Shown here piece by piece: positions 1-63,862 of a stretch of 64,000 nt of DNA; the stretch's first letter is position 1, and every line of letters starts with the position of its first letter. The DNA comes from Cinnamomum chago (taxonomy: Eukaryota > Streptophyta > Magnoliopsida > Laurales > Lauraceae). The position numbers and the translations under genes are program-made. The notes beneath the pieces were generated by a model. That model had not been told where the DNA came from, searched no databases, and saw only the letters and a program-made list of their open reading frames with translations. The DNA is taken from positions 34,398,501-34,462,500 of the forward strand of contig CP142452.1 in NCBI GenBank assembly GCA_038049695.1. Reading direction: 5' to 3'.

Positions 1-2
1 AA

Positions 3-1421
3 TTCCAGCACTTCCAAATCAGTCATATCCCTCGGGAGAGTAACATTGCTACTGATGCACTTGCCAGGCTCGCCTCATCCATGGAGACCCCATCAGGCGA
101 ACCAGCATTCCTTGGGCACCAGTTCGAACCAAGCCAGTTGGATGAAAGTACTACAAATATCAACTGTGCTACAGCTGAAACGAACTAGATGGCCCCGATA
201 AGGGCATACCTTCAAGAGGGTACACTGCCAGAAGACCCCCTCGAGGCAAGAAAGCTGAGGATGAGAGCTTCCAAGTTCACCCTCTTGCAAGATATCCTCT
301 ATAAGAAAGGCTACTCTTTCCCATTGTTGAGGTGCCTCTCTCCTGAAGAAGCTGATTACGCCCTGCGAGAAATCCATGAAGGAATTTGTGGGAACCACTC
401 TGGCGGACGCTCCCTTGCCCACAAAGCACTTAGGCAAGGTTTCTTTTGGCCCAGCATGCTAGCGGACGCCAAAGAATTTGCCAGAAAATGTGATAAATGC
501 CAGCACTTCGCCACTGTGCCAAGGCAGCCCCCAGAGGAACTCACAACCATGATGAGCCCATGGCCTTTCTCCAAGTGGGGAATCGACATCCTAGGCCCCC
601 TTCCTTTGGGTAAAGGACAATGCAAATTTGTAGTGGTCGCCATCGACTACTTTACGAAGTGGGCAGAGGCGGAACCCTTGGAGAAGATCACAGACTCCAA
701 AGTAAAAGAATTTGTCTGGAAAAACATAGTCTGCCGCTTTGGGATCCCTCACGCCATTGTCAGTGATAATGCAAAACAATTCGACAATAAACTCTTCAAT
801 TCGTTTTGTTCCGACCTTCAGATAAAGCAGCCCCACTCTAGCCCAGCACATCCACAGGCAAACGGGCAAGCAGAGGTCATGGTGAGAACAGTCCTGCGTA
901 ACCTGAAGACAAGGCTCGAAAGAGCGAAGGGTCTTTAGGTCGACGAGCTTCCGGGAGTATTGTGGGCCTATCGGACCACGCCAAGAGCTCCTACTGGGGA
1001 AACCCCTTTCTCTCTCGCTTTTGGGACTGAGGCAGTCATCCCTGTTGAGATTGGGGTCCATTCTCTTAGGGTCCAGCAGCACGACCCCGACACCAATGAG
1101 GAGGGACTTCGCATCAACCTCGATTTGATGGAGGAAGCAAGGGAGATGGCCAACGTCCGCAATGCAGAGTATAAGCAACGCATGGCAAAATATTATAATT
1201 TGAAAGTAAAGCCTCGTTCCTTCCAGCCAGGGGATCTGGTCCTTAAGAAGGTGATCCTCGCCACGAAGGATTCTTGTGAAGGCAAACTGAGACCAAATTG
1301 GGAAGGTCCATACCTCATAACAGAGGTGGTAAGACCAGGCACTTATAGGATCCAGAATTCTGAAGGGAAGGCCCTACCTCATCCATGGAATGCTGAACAC
1401 CTGAAGCGGTACTACCAGTAA
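3..1421 (+). pseudogene. Gypsy pol end: RNase H tail and integrase, two stops
   Basis: One reading frame from the left edge to TAA at 1419-1421, broken by TAG at 186-188 and 936-938. The first sits where relatives have Trp (before MAPIRAYL). Segments: RNase H tail (IPRESNIATDALARL); HHCC zinc finger ending CDKCQHF; catalytic core with WGIDILGPLP, IVSDNAKQF and NGQAEV giving the D, D and E residues; then WAYRTTPRAPTGETPF; and a C-terminal region ending HPWNAEHLKRYYQ. Only these two nonsense changes are visible, so decay is recent. The element cannot make full integrase by itself. Confidence 0.85.
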
Positions 1422-1607
1422 CACATGAAGGGGAAACAAGCAGTGAAAATGGGGAGTTTCATTTTTTCAATACTTTGTGAAATGTTCTTTAATAATGAGC
1501 AGTAAATGAATGAATATATTTTACTCGTTCCAACAGTTAGGCCACAAAATTGCCTTCTCGAAAAAAAAAATCTATGTGTAATGAAACATATCAAAGTCTC
1601 CTGTACC

Positions 1608-3640
1608 CTAATCACTCTCATGGCTCCCCTCCTCATCGCCATCCTCCTCGCCATCATCAAAACCTTCATTACATTCATCAAGCTCCTCGGTTGGCACAAA
1701 GCCTGAAAGATCGAGATTAGGGAAAGCAGCAGAAATCTTCCCCCGAAGCTCCTCGTAGCAATCAATGAAGGCATCGGCGAGACCATCCGCTAGCTCCTTC
1801 TCAGCCTGAGAAGCTTTCTCTTGTGCCGCCTTCAACTCTGTCGCCACGACAGTCTCTCTGAGCGACGCCCTCTCGCGGGTCTGTGCAAGCTCAGCCTCCC
1901 TGAGCGAAGCCCTCTCGCGGGCCTTCACCAGTTCAGCCTCAGCCCTGGTCGCCCTCTCACGGGCTGACGAAAGTTCTGTCTCGAACCTGGTCGCCCTCTC
2001 GCGGGCTGACAAGAGCTCAGCCTCTGCCCTGGTAGCCCTCTCGCGGGCTGACGAGAGCTCAGTCTCGAACCGGGTCGCCCTCCCACGGGCCGCCACAAGA
2101 TCAGCCTCGGAAGCTCCCCTAGTAGCTTCAAGAGCAGCAATCTTCCTCTGAGCGATGGAGAGCTCCTTTTGCATACTCTCATTCTCTTGCTTCAGTTGGT
2201 TGTTATGTCTGGCCCTTGACAGCAAGCAGACGGACGCAGTGGAAGCCTGCAGCAATAAGAAAGAAAATGAGAGTGCACATATAAAAGAAAAAGAATATGA
2301 AAGTCTGGAGAAAAGGAAATAGTAAGCCTTTACCTGAGCCAAACCCTCTAAGAATGTGTCAATGACCCTCTCGGTACCCAAAGAGTTGATCTATGTAACC
2401 TAAGGAGGAAACACAAATCTCCCAAGCTTCTCCCTAATCACCTGCGGATTGCCTAACATCGGACCAGCCCAAATGGATGCCCCTGCAGGAGCCCCCGAGC
2501 GTGGGGGACACGAATGAGGGGCAAAAGGTGCAGCTGATGAGGAAGACTCTGGAGTAGCAATTGGGGCAGAAGAGGTCGTTGGCTGGGGCGATACTATGGG
2601 AGAGGCCGCCCGATGGGAGCATGGCCGTGCCCCCGCCGACGGGGTGGATACGAGAGAGCTTGCCCTGAAAGTCACTAGCGGGGAGTTCCCCCTTGAGGTG
2701 CTGTCTACCCTCGCCGCCTTGGAAGGAGGGGCACTCCTACAAGAAGGGCGAGCTCCAGAAGGAGGGGTACTCCTACTTGAAAGGCGAGCCCCGATCACCT
2801 CTCTATCTACTGCTGCAGAAGCCAAAAATGTTACTTAGGCATAAAAAAAAAGAGGAGACGAAAGCAGAAGTGAAGTACTTTTTCTTTTCACAAGAGGTGT
2901 CTGAGAGGGGCCACTAGCTCCACCACTCTCTTTGGGTAGGAGAACCCCCAAGTCTTTTTCAGGACAGTCCCCGACAGCTTGCAGCTTCCATTCCTGACTC
3001 ATGGAGAGCACTGGCGCATCTGTAAAAGGGTAGCGGGTAAGCACATAAAAAATAATAATAAAGGGAAAGAGTAGCAAGTGAATGGCTTACCAAGTCTCCT
3101 GCCGTCTCCCCATCGAGTTGGCACCAAAGCCCGGTCTGTCTCCAAGGTCCACTCTCCGCCAGCAAATAAGAAACGAGATTTCCAGTTATGGCAGTTAGAG
3201 CGCAATCCCGTAAGCAGCTTGCCGCCCTTAGAGGTAAAATAGTACCATCCCCTGTTAAGGGCTGGAGACTCACTTAAGTTATAAGCCGCGTGGAACTCCA
3301 CTGGTGAAGCATCTTCGTCATGCACTCTCCTCCACAATGCAAGGAAACCCAACAAGACTCTCCATCCATTTGGCGCTAACCGCCCAGGGGTCAATGAAAA
3401 GTAATGGAGAATACGGCAAATGGAGGAAAGCATGGGAAACCTCAATCCCGCTTCAAGCATCTCCTCATAAATTACAATATCGCCGGACGAATCGTCGCAA
3501 GCGGGCTCATCCTCTTTAACCCGACGGCATAACACGGTGGGAGGAATATGATAGGTAGACACGATCCTAAAAATATCACTATCAGCATCGAGCAAGCTGA
3601 AGAGAGTACTCAACTTGGACCCATCGTCGTCGACGACCAC
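1608..3640 (-). CDS. Antisense gene of the Tat element (Transposase_28-like N-terminus, coiled-coil C-terminus)
   Basis: Runs opposite to pol. Likely exons: about 3640-3091 (donor GTAAGC), 3019-2892, 2812 to about 2403, about 2393-2334 (donor GTAAAG), and 2246-1608. The first exon has DIFRIVSTYHIPPTV, GDIVIYEEMLEAGLRFPM and LAPNGWRVLLGF, the pattern of the Pfam family described as putative gypsy-type transposon (Transposase_28). A Ser/Pro/Ala-rich linker follows. The last exon is a strong coiled coil built of repeats around ARERATRAEAEL/ARERATRFETEL, ending in an acidic tail (DDGEEDGDEEGSHESD). Its role is unknown. The true start is unclear: an in-frame TGA lies near 3685, so translation probably begins just downstream. 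Exon edges other than the clear GT/AG sites are approximate. Confidence 0.6.
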
Positions 3641-3734
3641 TTTTCCTTGATACTTTTTGCGACGAGGACGTGGTGCCCGTATTCACCTCTCTAGACACCT
3701 GATGAACACTACCATCCTCACCCATGTCACCCAT

Positions 3735-4190
3735 GTCCCTGCACACTCTCCAGCAGCAGCAGGGGTTGCATGCCCAGCAGCAGGGGCTGCACGCCCTGCA
3801 TGCCCACCAGCAGCAGCAGGGGCTACACGCCCACCAGCAGCGAGGGCTACACGCCCGCCCCTGCCTTGTTCGTCGACCAGCGCCTCGCGCGCAGCAGGGG
3901 GGCGCCCCGGGCGGGGACGCCCAGTCCGGCGTCGACCAGCGCCTCGCGCCCAGCAACAGGGGCGCCCAGGTCTCTCCTCGGCAGCAAGCGCAGCAGGCAG
4001 GCGAGCACCAGGCGCGGGCGCCCCAGGCACGGTAGGTGCAGGCGCCCCGGGCGCAGCAGGCAGGCGACGCAGGCGCGGGCTGGCTTGCTCCTCGTGCAGG
4101 TGCAGCGACGGCGGGCGACGCAGGTGCTCTTGCAGGTGCGGCGACGACGGGCAACGCAGTCGCGCTGGCTGCCCCTTCTCTCCTTCCATT
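3735..4190. repeat. GC-rich minisatellite in the Tat element
   Basis: Tandem CAGCAGCAGGGGCTGCACGC-type units (3750-3860), then degenerate GGCGCCC/GCAGGCG units to about 4190. Long open frames on both strands here are by-products of the composition. Similar GGGCGCC-rich blocks occur in the related element at 49560-49850 and 51840-52060. Confidence 0.75.
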
Positions 4191-4629
4191 GCCCAGTTTT
4201 TCCACCCTCTTGGCACTCCATGGTGGCTGCCTCTTTTTTTTAGGAACAAGAAGAAGATGCAAGTGGCTGATTCCTCTCCTTTTTCTTTGAACAAGAAGAA
4301 AATGCAAGTGGCTGCCCCTTCTCCTTTCTTTCTTTGAACAAGAGGAAGATGCAAGAACCCCAAATGAAAGGCAAAGTGGGCAAAAGCCCTCTCTAGTTAT
4401 AACCTGTACTCTAGGGTTTTCAAAGAAGAGAAGAGTCCTAAGCCACAAGAACTCCACTATGAAATTCAAAGAGAGAAAGAACCGCCGAAAGGACTCTTCT
4501 GTGAAACCCCGAACGGCGGAGACGGATAGTGTCTGGGAAAACAACTAATGCTCGGCATGAAAAAAAAACCTGATATTCAAAATGTCTCGCTTTCAAAGCT
4601 TCCTTTGGCGCGAGGCATTGAGGGGCAAA

Positions 4630-5166
4630 TGATGGGTCAGGCCCAAATGACTCGGTCCACAATGACGGGTCAGGCCCAAATGACTCAGTCCACAATGGTG
4701 GGTCAGGTCAAAGTGACTCAAGTCCGTGATGAGCCAGGGTCTAGATCCACCCATTAAGGGCTGGGTCCAGATCCACTAAATGACAAAGTCAGCGCGTCGT
4801 TCCATCTACCTGCTTTTACCAAGTCCTGCGGAGGAGATCCTACCTGCCTTGTCTGTTGGGGGCGGTTCGAAGACTCCGCCAGATTGAATCGTCCGTTGCT
4901 GAAGAGTCGTCCCCATCTATTAGGGGAATACTATAAATCGCAAAGTCCCACCAGCACTGGGGGAGAGCAATTCTTCTCCATTTTTACGTTATCATTGTAT
5001 TCCTCTGACTTGTAATCTCTACATCGGAGAATAGTAAAATCACCAATTTGAAGTGGACGTAGGTCACACTGACCAAACCACTATAAACTCTCTCTCTCTC
5101 TCCATCAATTTTCACATTAATTGCTTATCACTTGACCGGTGGTGCCCGAAACATTTTTTAGCATCA
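4630..5166 (+). repeat. 3' LTR of the Tat element
   Basis: Begins TGATGGGTCAGGCCC right after the purine tract and ends in GCATCA. It matches, in reverse complement, the LTRs at 48863-49371 and 52377-52886, which fixes its edges. A short internal duplication (TCAGGCCCAAATGACTC) is seen near its start. Confidence 0.82.
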
Positions 5167-6124
5167 TAAAAAACTGAGATAGCACAAGGCCGTTAATATG
5201 CACGATTATGTAGAAACCAAAGTAGCCCTGAAGCTGTATGTAATGAGTATGATTTAGCGGATAAACTCTTAGTTCAAAATCATTGTTCACCATAGAGTTT
5301 TGGTATTTTCAGATTTATTACATTAAGTGAAGGTTCAAGAACTAGTTCACCTCCATCTATACACATCCTCATCAGACTACCTTGGAGCAGTTTCTTTTCT
5401 TTCATATACTTTATAGTGTAGGGGATTATTGGTAGTTTCATGCTTTAAAGCATAGGAAGGTTCTCTCTTTTGTGTATATTTATATTTGGACTTGGATAAG
5501 CTAACTCTTTATATAGAGGTTCTGCGGAAAGGCTCATAGAGAACACATAGAACACCTATCACAGTAGAATATTTCCCTCTTCCACTCTCTGTATTTTACT
5601 ATTACTGTTGCAAGCAAGTCTGAAATAGTGGTTGGTTAGGTTTAAGTTATTTATCCATTTGAGTGCATGAGTGGTGAAGATGTTCGAACAAGAAGCTGTC
5701 ATATTTTCTGGAAGATGTCCACGAGTTCATTGCATAATTGTGGGGCGAAACCTATCTAAAAAAGTGTCCTCTGTGATGTGCTTTGGCTGCCCGTTATATT
5801 GGTTTCTTCTTTCTTTTCACTAATTGTATTGTTAGATTAATTCGTTTATTGACAATTCCTGCCGATCTTTTTCCAATAGATTCCACTTTATTTCATTGAG
5901 ATCAAATTTGTGCCCTTTTTGACTTCCGTTGAATTCAAACACAATCATAGGACGACAAATGGCTTAGCAGACTTTTTGGCCCAGCATCAGGTGGACAGAT
6001 CTTTTTCCTTTCGCTGCTTTCACTGTAGTCGTCTCTTGGCTACTTTTGTGTTTTCCTTTTTGGTATAAAGTTTTTATACCTCTGTTTCTCCCAATTGGTT
6101 TGATTGCCTCTCTCTTTATATAAA
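5167..6124. other. Intergenic, nothing recognised
   Basis: AT-rich DNA with no convincing frame, repeat or RNA gene. The one listed minus frame at 5964-6158 has no family resemblance. Confidence 0.5.
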
Positions 6125-7529
6125 CTAGTGCAACAGGCCTGTGCCCAACGCAGGCCATGATAAAAAATAATTAAAATTTTAATTAATTAAAAATGTTTAT
6201 AAATATTTAAAATGATCTGAAATATTCTGAAAATTTAAAAAGTGGAAAGGTTTTAGGGAAATAATAATTTAATAGTAGATATTTTAGGATATTGATTTGA
6301 TTTTAATTGTGCTTAAGCATAAATTGATTGTCGCTTTAAAAACTAAATGTGAATTTTGAAACCAATCGGCTTTCGTGATGGGCCCCACAAATTACTCATA
6401 CCGAATATTGAAAGGAGAATAAGGAGAAAAAAAGTAGTAAATATAGACTATGAAAGTGATCCCCTTTAATTGTGAGTTTGGAAAGAGAAAAATCGACTTT
6501 TGCAATAGGGCCCTTAGATTTATTTAGTTAATTTAGTAAATATAATTATGACAAGAAAAAAATTCTGATAAAGATGGAAACTCATGAGATTTTAGGGGAA
6601 TATCAAGTAAATAGTAGATATTTTAGAAGCTTGATTTAATTATATTTGTGCTTAGGCATGAATTGAGTGTCGATATCAAATGTGGCTTTTGAAATCCATT
6701 GGCTTCCATAATGGGCCCCATATATTAATCATACCGATATTGAAATGAAAATAAGGAGAAAAATGTAGTAATTACAACTTATGAAAGTGACCTCGTTAAT
6801 TGTTAGTTTGGAAAGGAAGAAAATCTAGCTTTCACAATGGGACCCATATATTATTCTAACTTTGAAAAAAAAGAAAAGAAAAAAAAATGGCTTTGACAAT
6901 GGGCACCACAGATTAATAAAAAACAATAAAGATGAAGTCGATTATGATCTATAAGTGGACCTTAAATCTTTATAATTTGGATCTGATATAAGGGTACTCA
7001 AAATTGATCTACATTAAAATTTAAGACATACATATCCACCTATCATAAAAGTCATTACCAACTTGATCTCTATATTTCTCATCAATTTGTAGGGTCCACT
7101 ATCAAAGCCAAACAACCTTTCTTCTTTTTTCTCTTTTTGTTTGTTTAGTAATCTGTGGGACCCATTGAATGTAACGTGTGTATAAGGAGAGAAATCATGT
7201 GATAAGGCAGAGAATTTAGGTGTTGAGGAAGAATTTTTGGGGATTAATTAAGAGAAATCGTGTGTAGAAAGAGAGATTCTAGGGGAAGTAAATAAAATCG
7301 ATTAGAGAGTCATAGAGATTTTAGGGAAAATAAATGGAATAGATTAGAGAGAGCTGATGTTAGAAAGTTTAAAATTGAATGGGAGGAATTTTAGGGGAGT
7401 TAGAGAAGATTTAAGACTTTTATTTGTAATGTCACGTATCATTTTTTTAGGATGCCCACAGGGTGCCCTTGAAAAATAAAAAAAATTGAGGATGCGCCAC
7501 GTGTCGCACTCTTACGAAAAGGCTGTTGT

Positions 7530-7567
<38 letters not shown>
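6125..7567 (-). mobile_element. Probable non-autonomous Helitron
   Basis: On the minus strand the left end shows a 6-bp-stem GC-rich hairpin (GGCCTG loop CAGGCC), a short spacer and CTAG followed by T, the Helitron 3' signature. The other end is AT-rich (TATATATAAAGACAACAG), like many Helitron 5' ends, but an expanded (TA)n hides the exact terminus. No coding frame. The inside has two imperfect copies of a roughly 330-bp unit (about 6262-6560 and 6590-6890). Confidence 0.45.
7527..7566. repeat. (TA)n microsatellite
   Basis: About 18 TA units at the right end of the Helitron-like element. Confidence 0.9.
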
Positions 7568-7569
<2 letters not shown>

Positions 7570-9059
7570 AATTAAAGCAATAGAGAGGAAGGATGTAAAG
7601 AGTGCCACGTTAGCAGCACAATGACTCCTTCAAAAAAAGATATGCACAAAAAAATACAATGATTTAATGTGCCATGTCACTTTTCTAATCTTCCATTCCT
7701 AAGGTCTCTCATTTAAAGTGTTACCTCTCCAGAAATCTCTCTCAAACAGCTCCTAAAATCTCTGATACAAATAACCATCTCTCTCATATCATTTCTCTAC
7801 AAATCTCAAAATAACCAATCTCTACAAATCCTCCACACATTTCCTATTATGCAAATTTCATTCACTCAACTCCAGCTCCACTCTTAAAACCTCTCATATC
7901 TTCATATGGATATAACCAATATCTTCTTAGCTTATTTTTTTTCATCTTTCGTGATGTGGGCCATGTTTAAATGGATAATATTTTGAAAGATCGTGTGATA
8001 CAATGGAGTCGAGATCAACTCCAACTGGTCCACTTACAGTGAAGGTGTCACAACTTCAATAGGTGATCCCGACTCGTGATTACAATGCATGTGCACGGCC
8101 GTTTATCAGTGGGCTCCCTACAGAAATTTGTAAAGGGTTATATGAAAATCATTACTAAATGTGTAGTATGAATGGATCTCTTTGATATTACTTCAGGTGG
8201 ACGATAATTTAAACAATCAATAATCCGAAAAAGAAGTAAGGGATACCATGAGCCTAGAGGGCCATCCATTTGTGAGCCCACCTATAGAAATCACATGCTA
8301 CTATAAAGTGGTTGCAAAATGCAATTAAAGTTCAATCTTATGAATATAACAACAAAGAATCTTTTAAGGGGCCAGTTATTCAAATCTTATGACCCATGAA
8401 TATCAGCCTCCTTCACTTCTGCGCTACCCAACACAAGTTTTAAGAACTCAATAAATCTAACCCATGTACCATTTGAGCGGGACCGACCAAATAAATACTT
8501 TACTAATCTATATATGATTTGATAGATTAAAAACTATAGCCATCTTAAGTTATTAACATATGAATTCTTTGAAATGAATATCATATTTTAATACCCTTAA
8601 AACTATTTTCAGTGGAATTATACCATTGGACCCAACCTAGACCCTATTATAGATCCTAAGCATTGGACATGGATCCAGGCTACCTACCGTCCAATCTAAA
8701 TTCCAAATAGAGCATTGTATGAGCTAGACCAGCAAGGGTCCTCCCACCTCAGCTGGCTGACAGTGGCCTGAATTTGGATCTTGTTTTCAGCCTTTCAAAT
8801 GAGCTTGGGTCCACTATCTTCACACAATAGATAAACAGGCCAGCATGGGCAGGTGCATTTGTTACTAAAGGCCCACTAATAGGCTTTTTATCTAATAATT
8901 CTCATTCATCTTGAAAATGTATTGGGGTGGCCTAAATTTCAGGCCCACAGATTGATACAACTTGCGAACTAGAATATCAGATCTAGTAACTAAATTAGGG
9001 CCCGCTTCACCCAGCTCAAGTTCAACCCAGTAGATGCTGAAAGAACGATAAATTCCCTT
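7568..9059. other. Intergenic 3' flank of HKL1, nothing recognised
   Basis: No open frame, terminal repeat or RNA gene was found. The T-runs at 9055-9076 and 9130-9150 lie next to the 3' UTR. Confidence 0.45.
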
Positions 9060-9172
9060 TTTTTTTTCTTTTTTTACAGATGATGGAGAAACTGCACAAC
9101 AATAAATTTATCATCATCAATTATTTAAAGAACATTTTTTTTTTTTTTTTACATTTACAGAGGATATAATTG
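9060..9172 (-). other. HKL1 3' UTR side
   Basis: The stretch after the TAA stop is AT-rich, with two long A-runs on the minus strand and AATAAT-like strings that could guide polyadenylation. No perfect AATAAA was found close by. Confidence 0.35.
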
Positions 9173-60795
<51,623 letters not shown>

Positions 60796-61149
60796 CTCTC
60801 TCTGCGTCTCTCCGTCCTCTTTCCCGATCACGCCATCAAAGGGAAGGAGAGTGTCTGAACCGGCGACTTGGGTGGGGTTGGAAGGAGATTGTGGAGAACA
60901 TGCGAGAGTGAGAAAGAGAAAAGGAAGTGCAAAGAAAGGGAAGCTTGGGAGGAAAAAGCAAGTGCCGATGAAGTGTTTGATGAAATGCCAGTGAGAGCGA
61001 ATGGCGAACAGGGGTAGAGATTTTGGAGGAGTTGTGCTGCTGCTGCTGCTGCTGCTTCTTCTTCTTCTTCTTCTGAGTAGTGTTGTGTTGGAAAGCGAAC
61101 TAAAGACGGATTTGCCCCTTGAAAGTGGTGGGAATGACGGATGCGTCAC
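60796..61149 (-). other. HKL1 leader with open in-frame extension and trinucleotide repeats
   Basis: From an ATG at 61149 the frame is open through 118 codons into MGKV. It begins MTHPSFPPLSRG, then codes six Arg from an (AGA)n run and seven Ser from an (AGC)n run, and later a hydrophobic stretch (FFALPFLFLTLA). I read it as 5' UTR, because the conserved start is MGKV and the repeats look non-coding. An alternative N-terminus acting as a targeting peptide cannot be excluded. A TATAA-like string lies near 61252-61258 on the minus strand. Confidence 0.4.
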
Positions 61150-61322
61150 GCGATTTTTGCCGTCTTTGTACGAGCCGTTAAAACGAAAGGTTAGCTTGTG
61201 TCGGGCGGGTCGTCGGCTACGTCAAAGCAGTGAAAAATTGAAAAATTGAAAAATTATAAACGTGCTGCAGTGCTGTCGCCGGTTGATGCGGGCCCACTTT
61301 CTTTTTCTATTCTTAAGGATTT

Positions 61323-61511
61323 TCAAAGATTGAAAGTAATATGTGGGGTCCGAATGGGACCTAAGATAGAACCGGATCCTATCCTGTGTAGGTCAAAAGT
61401 CTAAAAAATAGATCCGACCTAAACTCATTTACTTATAAAATTCCAAATCTAATTATTAACCGGTCGAAACCTCCGAATTATTAGAAAAAAAGAGAGTAAT
61501 TTACATTCCTA
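61323..61511 (+). repeat. Relic of the TAGGG hAT-like MITE, right half
   Basis: Aligns with 54260-54427: shared words TAATATGTSGGGTC, CATTTACTTAT, TTAACCGGTCGAAACC-like and ATTTACATTCCTA at the end. Strongly diverged. It lies just upstream of the HKL1 leader. Confidence 0.55.
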
Positions 61512-62439
61512 ATTTCACAATTCACACTATGAATCCTGTGAGTAGAGCCCACTAGGTCATTTCAGTATTTAATCGGCTATTTACGGTCAATCCCATCATT
61601 TTTAGCACTGATTTTTTCACTGGAATTTAAAGAATTTTCATCCAAAAAATATTGACTTCTCAAATACTCTCTCAGGTTTAAATATCTATAAATTTCACCA
61701 AAAACCAAAGAGATTATGATTTAGGAATTCAAAGTGCAAATGCCTGAAGTCAAAATGTCACTTCATGTCTTTAAATTCATAACATACCAGATTTTTATTA
61801 AGAATTCCAATATATAGTAAAGGGATGCCCAAAGTTTATTGATCTCATAGTAAAATTGAACATATAATTTCATTATCACTTTTAAAGATCTAGACTAGGC
61901 TCCTATAACCCATAGTATATTCTCCATTTTGTAGTCACTGACATCATGTCTGACGATCCAATGTGCATTGCATAGTAACATGCATTAATGGCCAATTTGG
62001 ATGCCAAGAAAAGAGGAGAATATAAGTAGACAAAACTATTTAAAGACAAATTAGAACCAAAGAAATTTGAACAGGATGCAGAGATAAGATGATTGTATTT
62101 GTGAAGGGTAGAAAAGGAGCTGGACAATTTTCTCCTCATTGGAACCACACCTATACACTACTCATGTCAACTTAAAGTCTAGAGTTGAGAAGTGCCAAAC
62201 AACTCAGTAGCAAAGAGTTCCATAATCGATGTCATAGTAGCCACCAGGCTCCAGTACTCCATGCTATAAAAAAAAAAAAAATACAATAAGTCCAGAGTTT
62301 CATAATGAAAACTCTATAAATTATAAAATAAAGACAATAAATATTAGTATTATATAACTTTTTTGTAAAAAGGAATTTCATTCAAGGTTAGAAAAAAGAG
62401 AATAAGTTCAAAACTACTTGTTATTTGGAAATCTCACAT
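61512..62439. other. Upstream flank, nothing recognised
   Basis: The minus frame at 61903-62148 shows no family resemblance. A-run at 62267-62281. Confidence 0.45.
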
Positions 62440-63390
62440 GTGATAGGAGAATAGTCTATATGTGTAAATGATTCACATATGAAACGCATTCCATTGTTTG
62501 TCACTTTCACACCTTTTCATATGTGAATCTAAGAAAATCCAATGATTCATTGCCATTCATTATTTTTAAAAACTTTTTAAGAATCCATGATGAATCAAGT
62601 GATAAGATTCAACCAACTAGTTATGTTTAGCATTTCAAAGTCCCGTAGAAAAAAAAAAGTAGATTTCATGGTTTGGACTTTTTGGGTAATTTCTTACATC
62701 TACAATTCCTCAACGGATGAGATTTGAGCCCATAACCTCTTTGCCCCTTATCAAGAGGATAAACGGTTCTAGTCTTGCTTTAAAAGCCCATAGGGTTTAA
62801 AATTTTGAAAAACCCAAACTGCCGTTACAACTCATAAAATACACTTCAGCAACAATGTATGCATTCAATGGTTATCTGTTTTTCACAAATTTATAAAGAT
62901 CCATGACTAATCAAGACCTGAAATCTTACATCATAAGCCTTCTGAAGAGGATTAACAGTGTGCAGAAATGCATATCTAATAGTCCAGAGTTTTTCATAAT
63001 TTTTTCATAATCCATGATGACCCAATGGCTGAAATTTTACGTCATAGCCATTTTTTGAGATTTTAGACATTTTCAACCGTTTAGATCATGAAGTAGGAAC
63101 CACCATAAGCTAGAAAATGAAAAAAAAACGTGATGACTTGTAGTTTAATATAGAAGTTACTATAACACAAACTTTTTATGTGTAGGTGTGGTTCCGTTTC
63201 AGACCTATGAATGTGGTAAAATGTCAGCCCACTTTTTCACATCCTTTTCACACCTTCTCTCATGTCATTTTCACATAGGTGAGTAAATTATGTAAAGAAA
63301 CATGATTGATGTTTAACGGTTGCACATCAACTCCATTTACATATGTAAACAGGAGAAAACAAATGAATTATCATGATTGATGCTTAGAGA
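62440..63390. repeat. Diverged relative of the Tourist-like MITE
   Basis: The right end, read on the minus strand, has ATTCATTTGTTTTCTCC and TTTACATATGTAAATGGAG, like the left end of the element at 31157. The left end has TGTAAATGATTCACATATG. Boundaries and TSD unclear. Confidence 0.35.
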
Positions 63391-63862
63391 CGTTTCCTTA
63401 CTAGAATTCCTGACCGGAACTCTAGATGTTAGGGTTTTTGGACATGTCTGACATTTGCAAATTCCATGTTTCTTACCAAATATTTCAAAATTTCATCCAC
63501 TTGAAAGGTCCTAAATAACCTTTGGAAGTTTAGTTATTCCACCCTCTTTGCATTTTGGTAGATTTTCTGGATGCTCAAGTCCAAGGAGAGCATCCAGGAG
63601 TTTCACTGTATATGGGTTCTTGAATTCCAGAAAGAAACAGGCCCTAAGCCGTGTACATTGACCAAGTATACAATAAGTAAAATGAGTTTTGACCTCATTA
63701 TAACCATTTCAACTTGTTTTACCTCTAAAAATTGGGTCTAGCGGATATGGCTTTGCCTAGATTGGTCCATCGTGTTATTCATATTAGTAGAAACTAGAAA
63801 GTAAATAGTTATGTGATAATGTAAATGGAAGAAACTAAAAGGCAATAGTACTTTATTAAAGA

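Larger units (their letters stand above)
1..5166 (+). mobile_element. Tat-lineage Ty3/gypsy retrotransposon, 3' part
   Basis: The window opens inside pol. In order: RNase H tail, integrase, a spliced antisense gene, a GC-rich minisatellite, a purine-rich tract ending GGGGCAAA, and a 3' LTR at 4630-5166. Antisense genes downstream of pol are known in Tat-lineage elements such as maize Grande. The 5' LTR, gag and RT lie outside the window. The LTR is shared with the small element at 48863-52886. Confidence 0.8.

Noticed and set aside
3657-4544. Long open frames on both strands in the GC-rich block
   Set aside because: They come from tandem GC-rich units lacking stop codons; all frames are open and none resembles a protein family.
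7527-7566. TA tract as a replication origin or promoter
   Set aside because: A simple microsatellite; no supporting motifs nearby.
61001-61249. Plus frame rich in Leu
   Set aside because: Reverse reading of the (AGC)n/(AGA)n repeats in the HKL1 leader.
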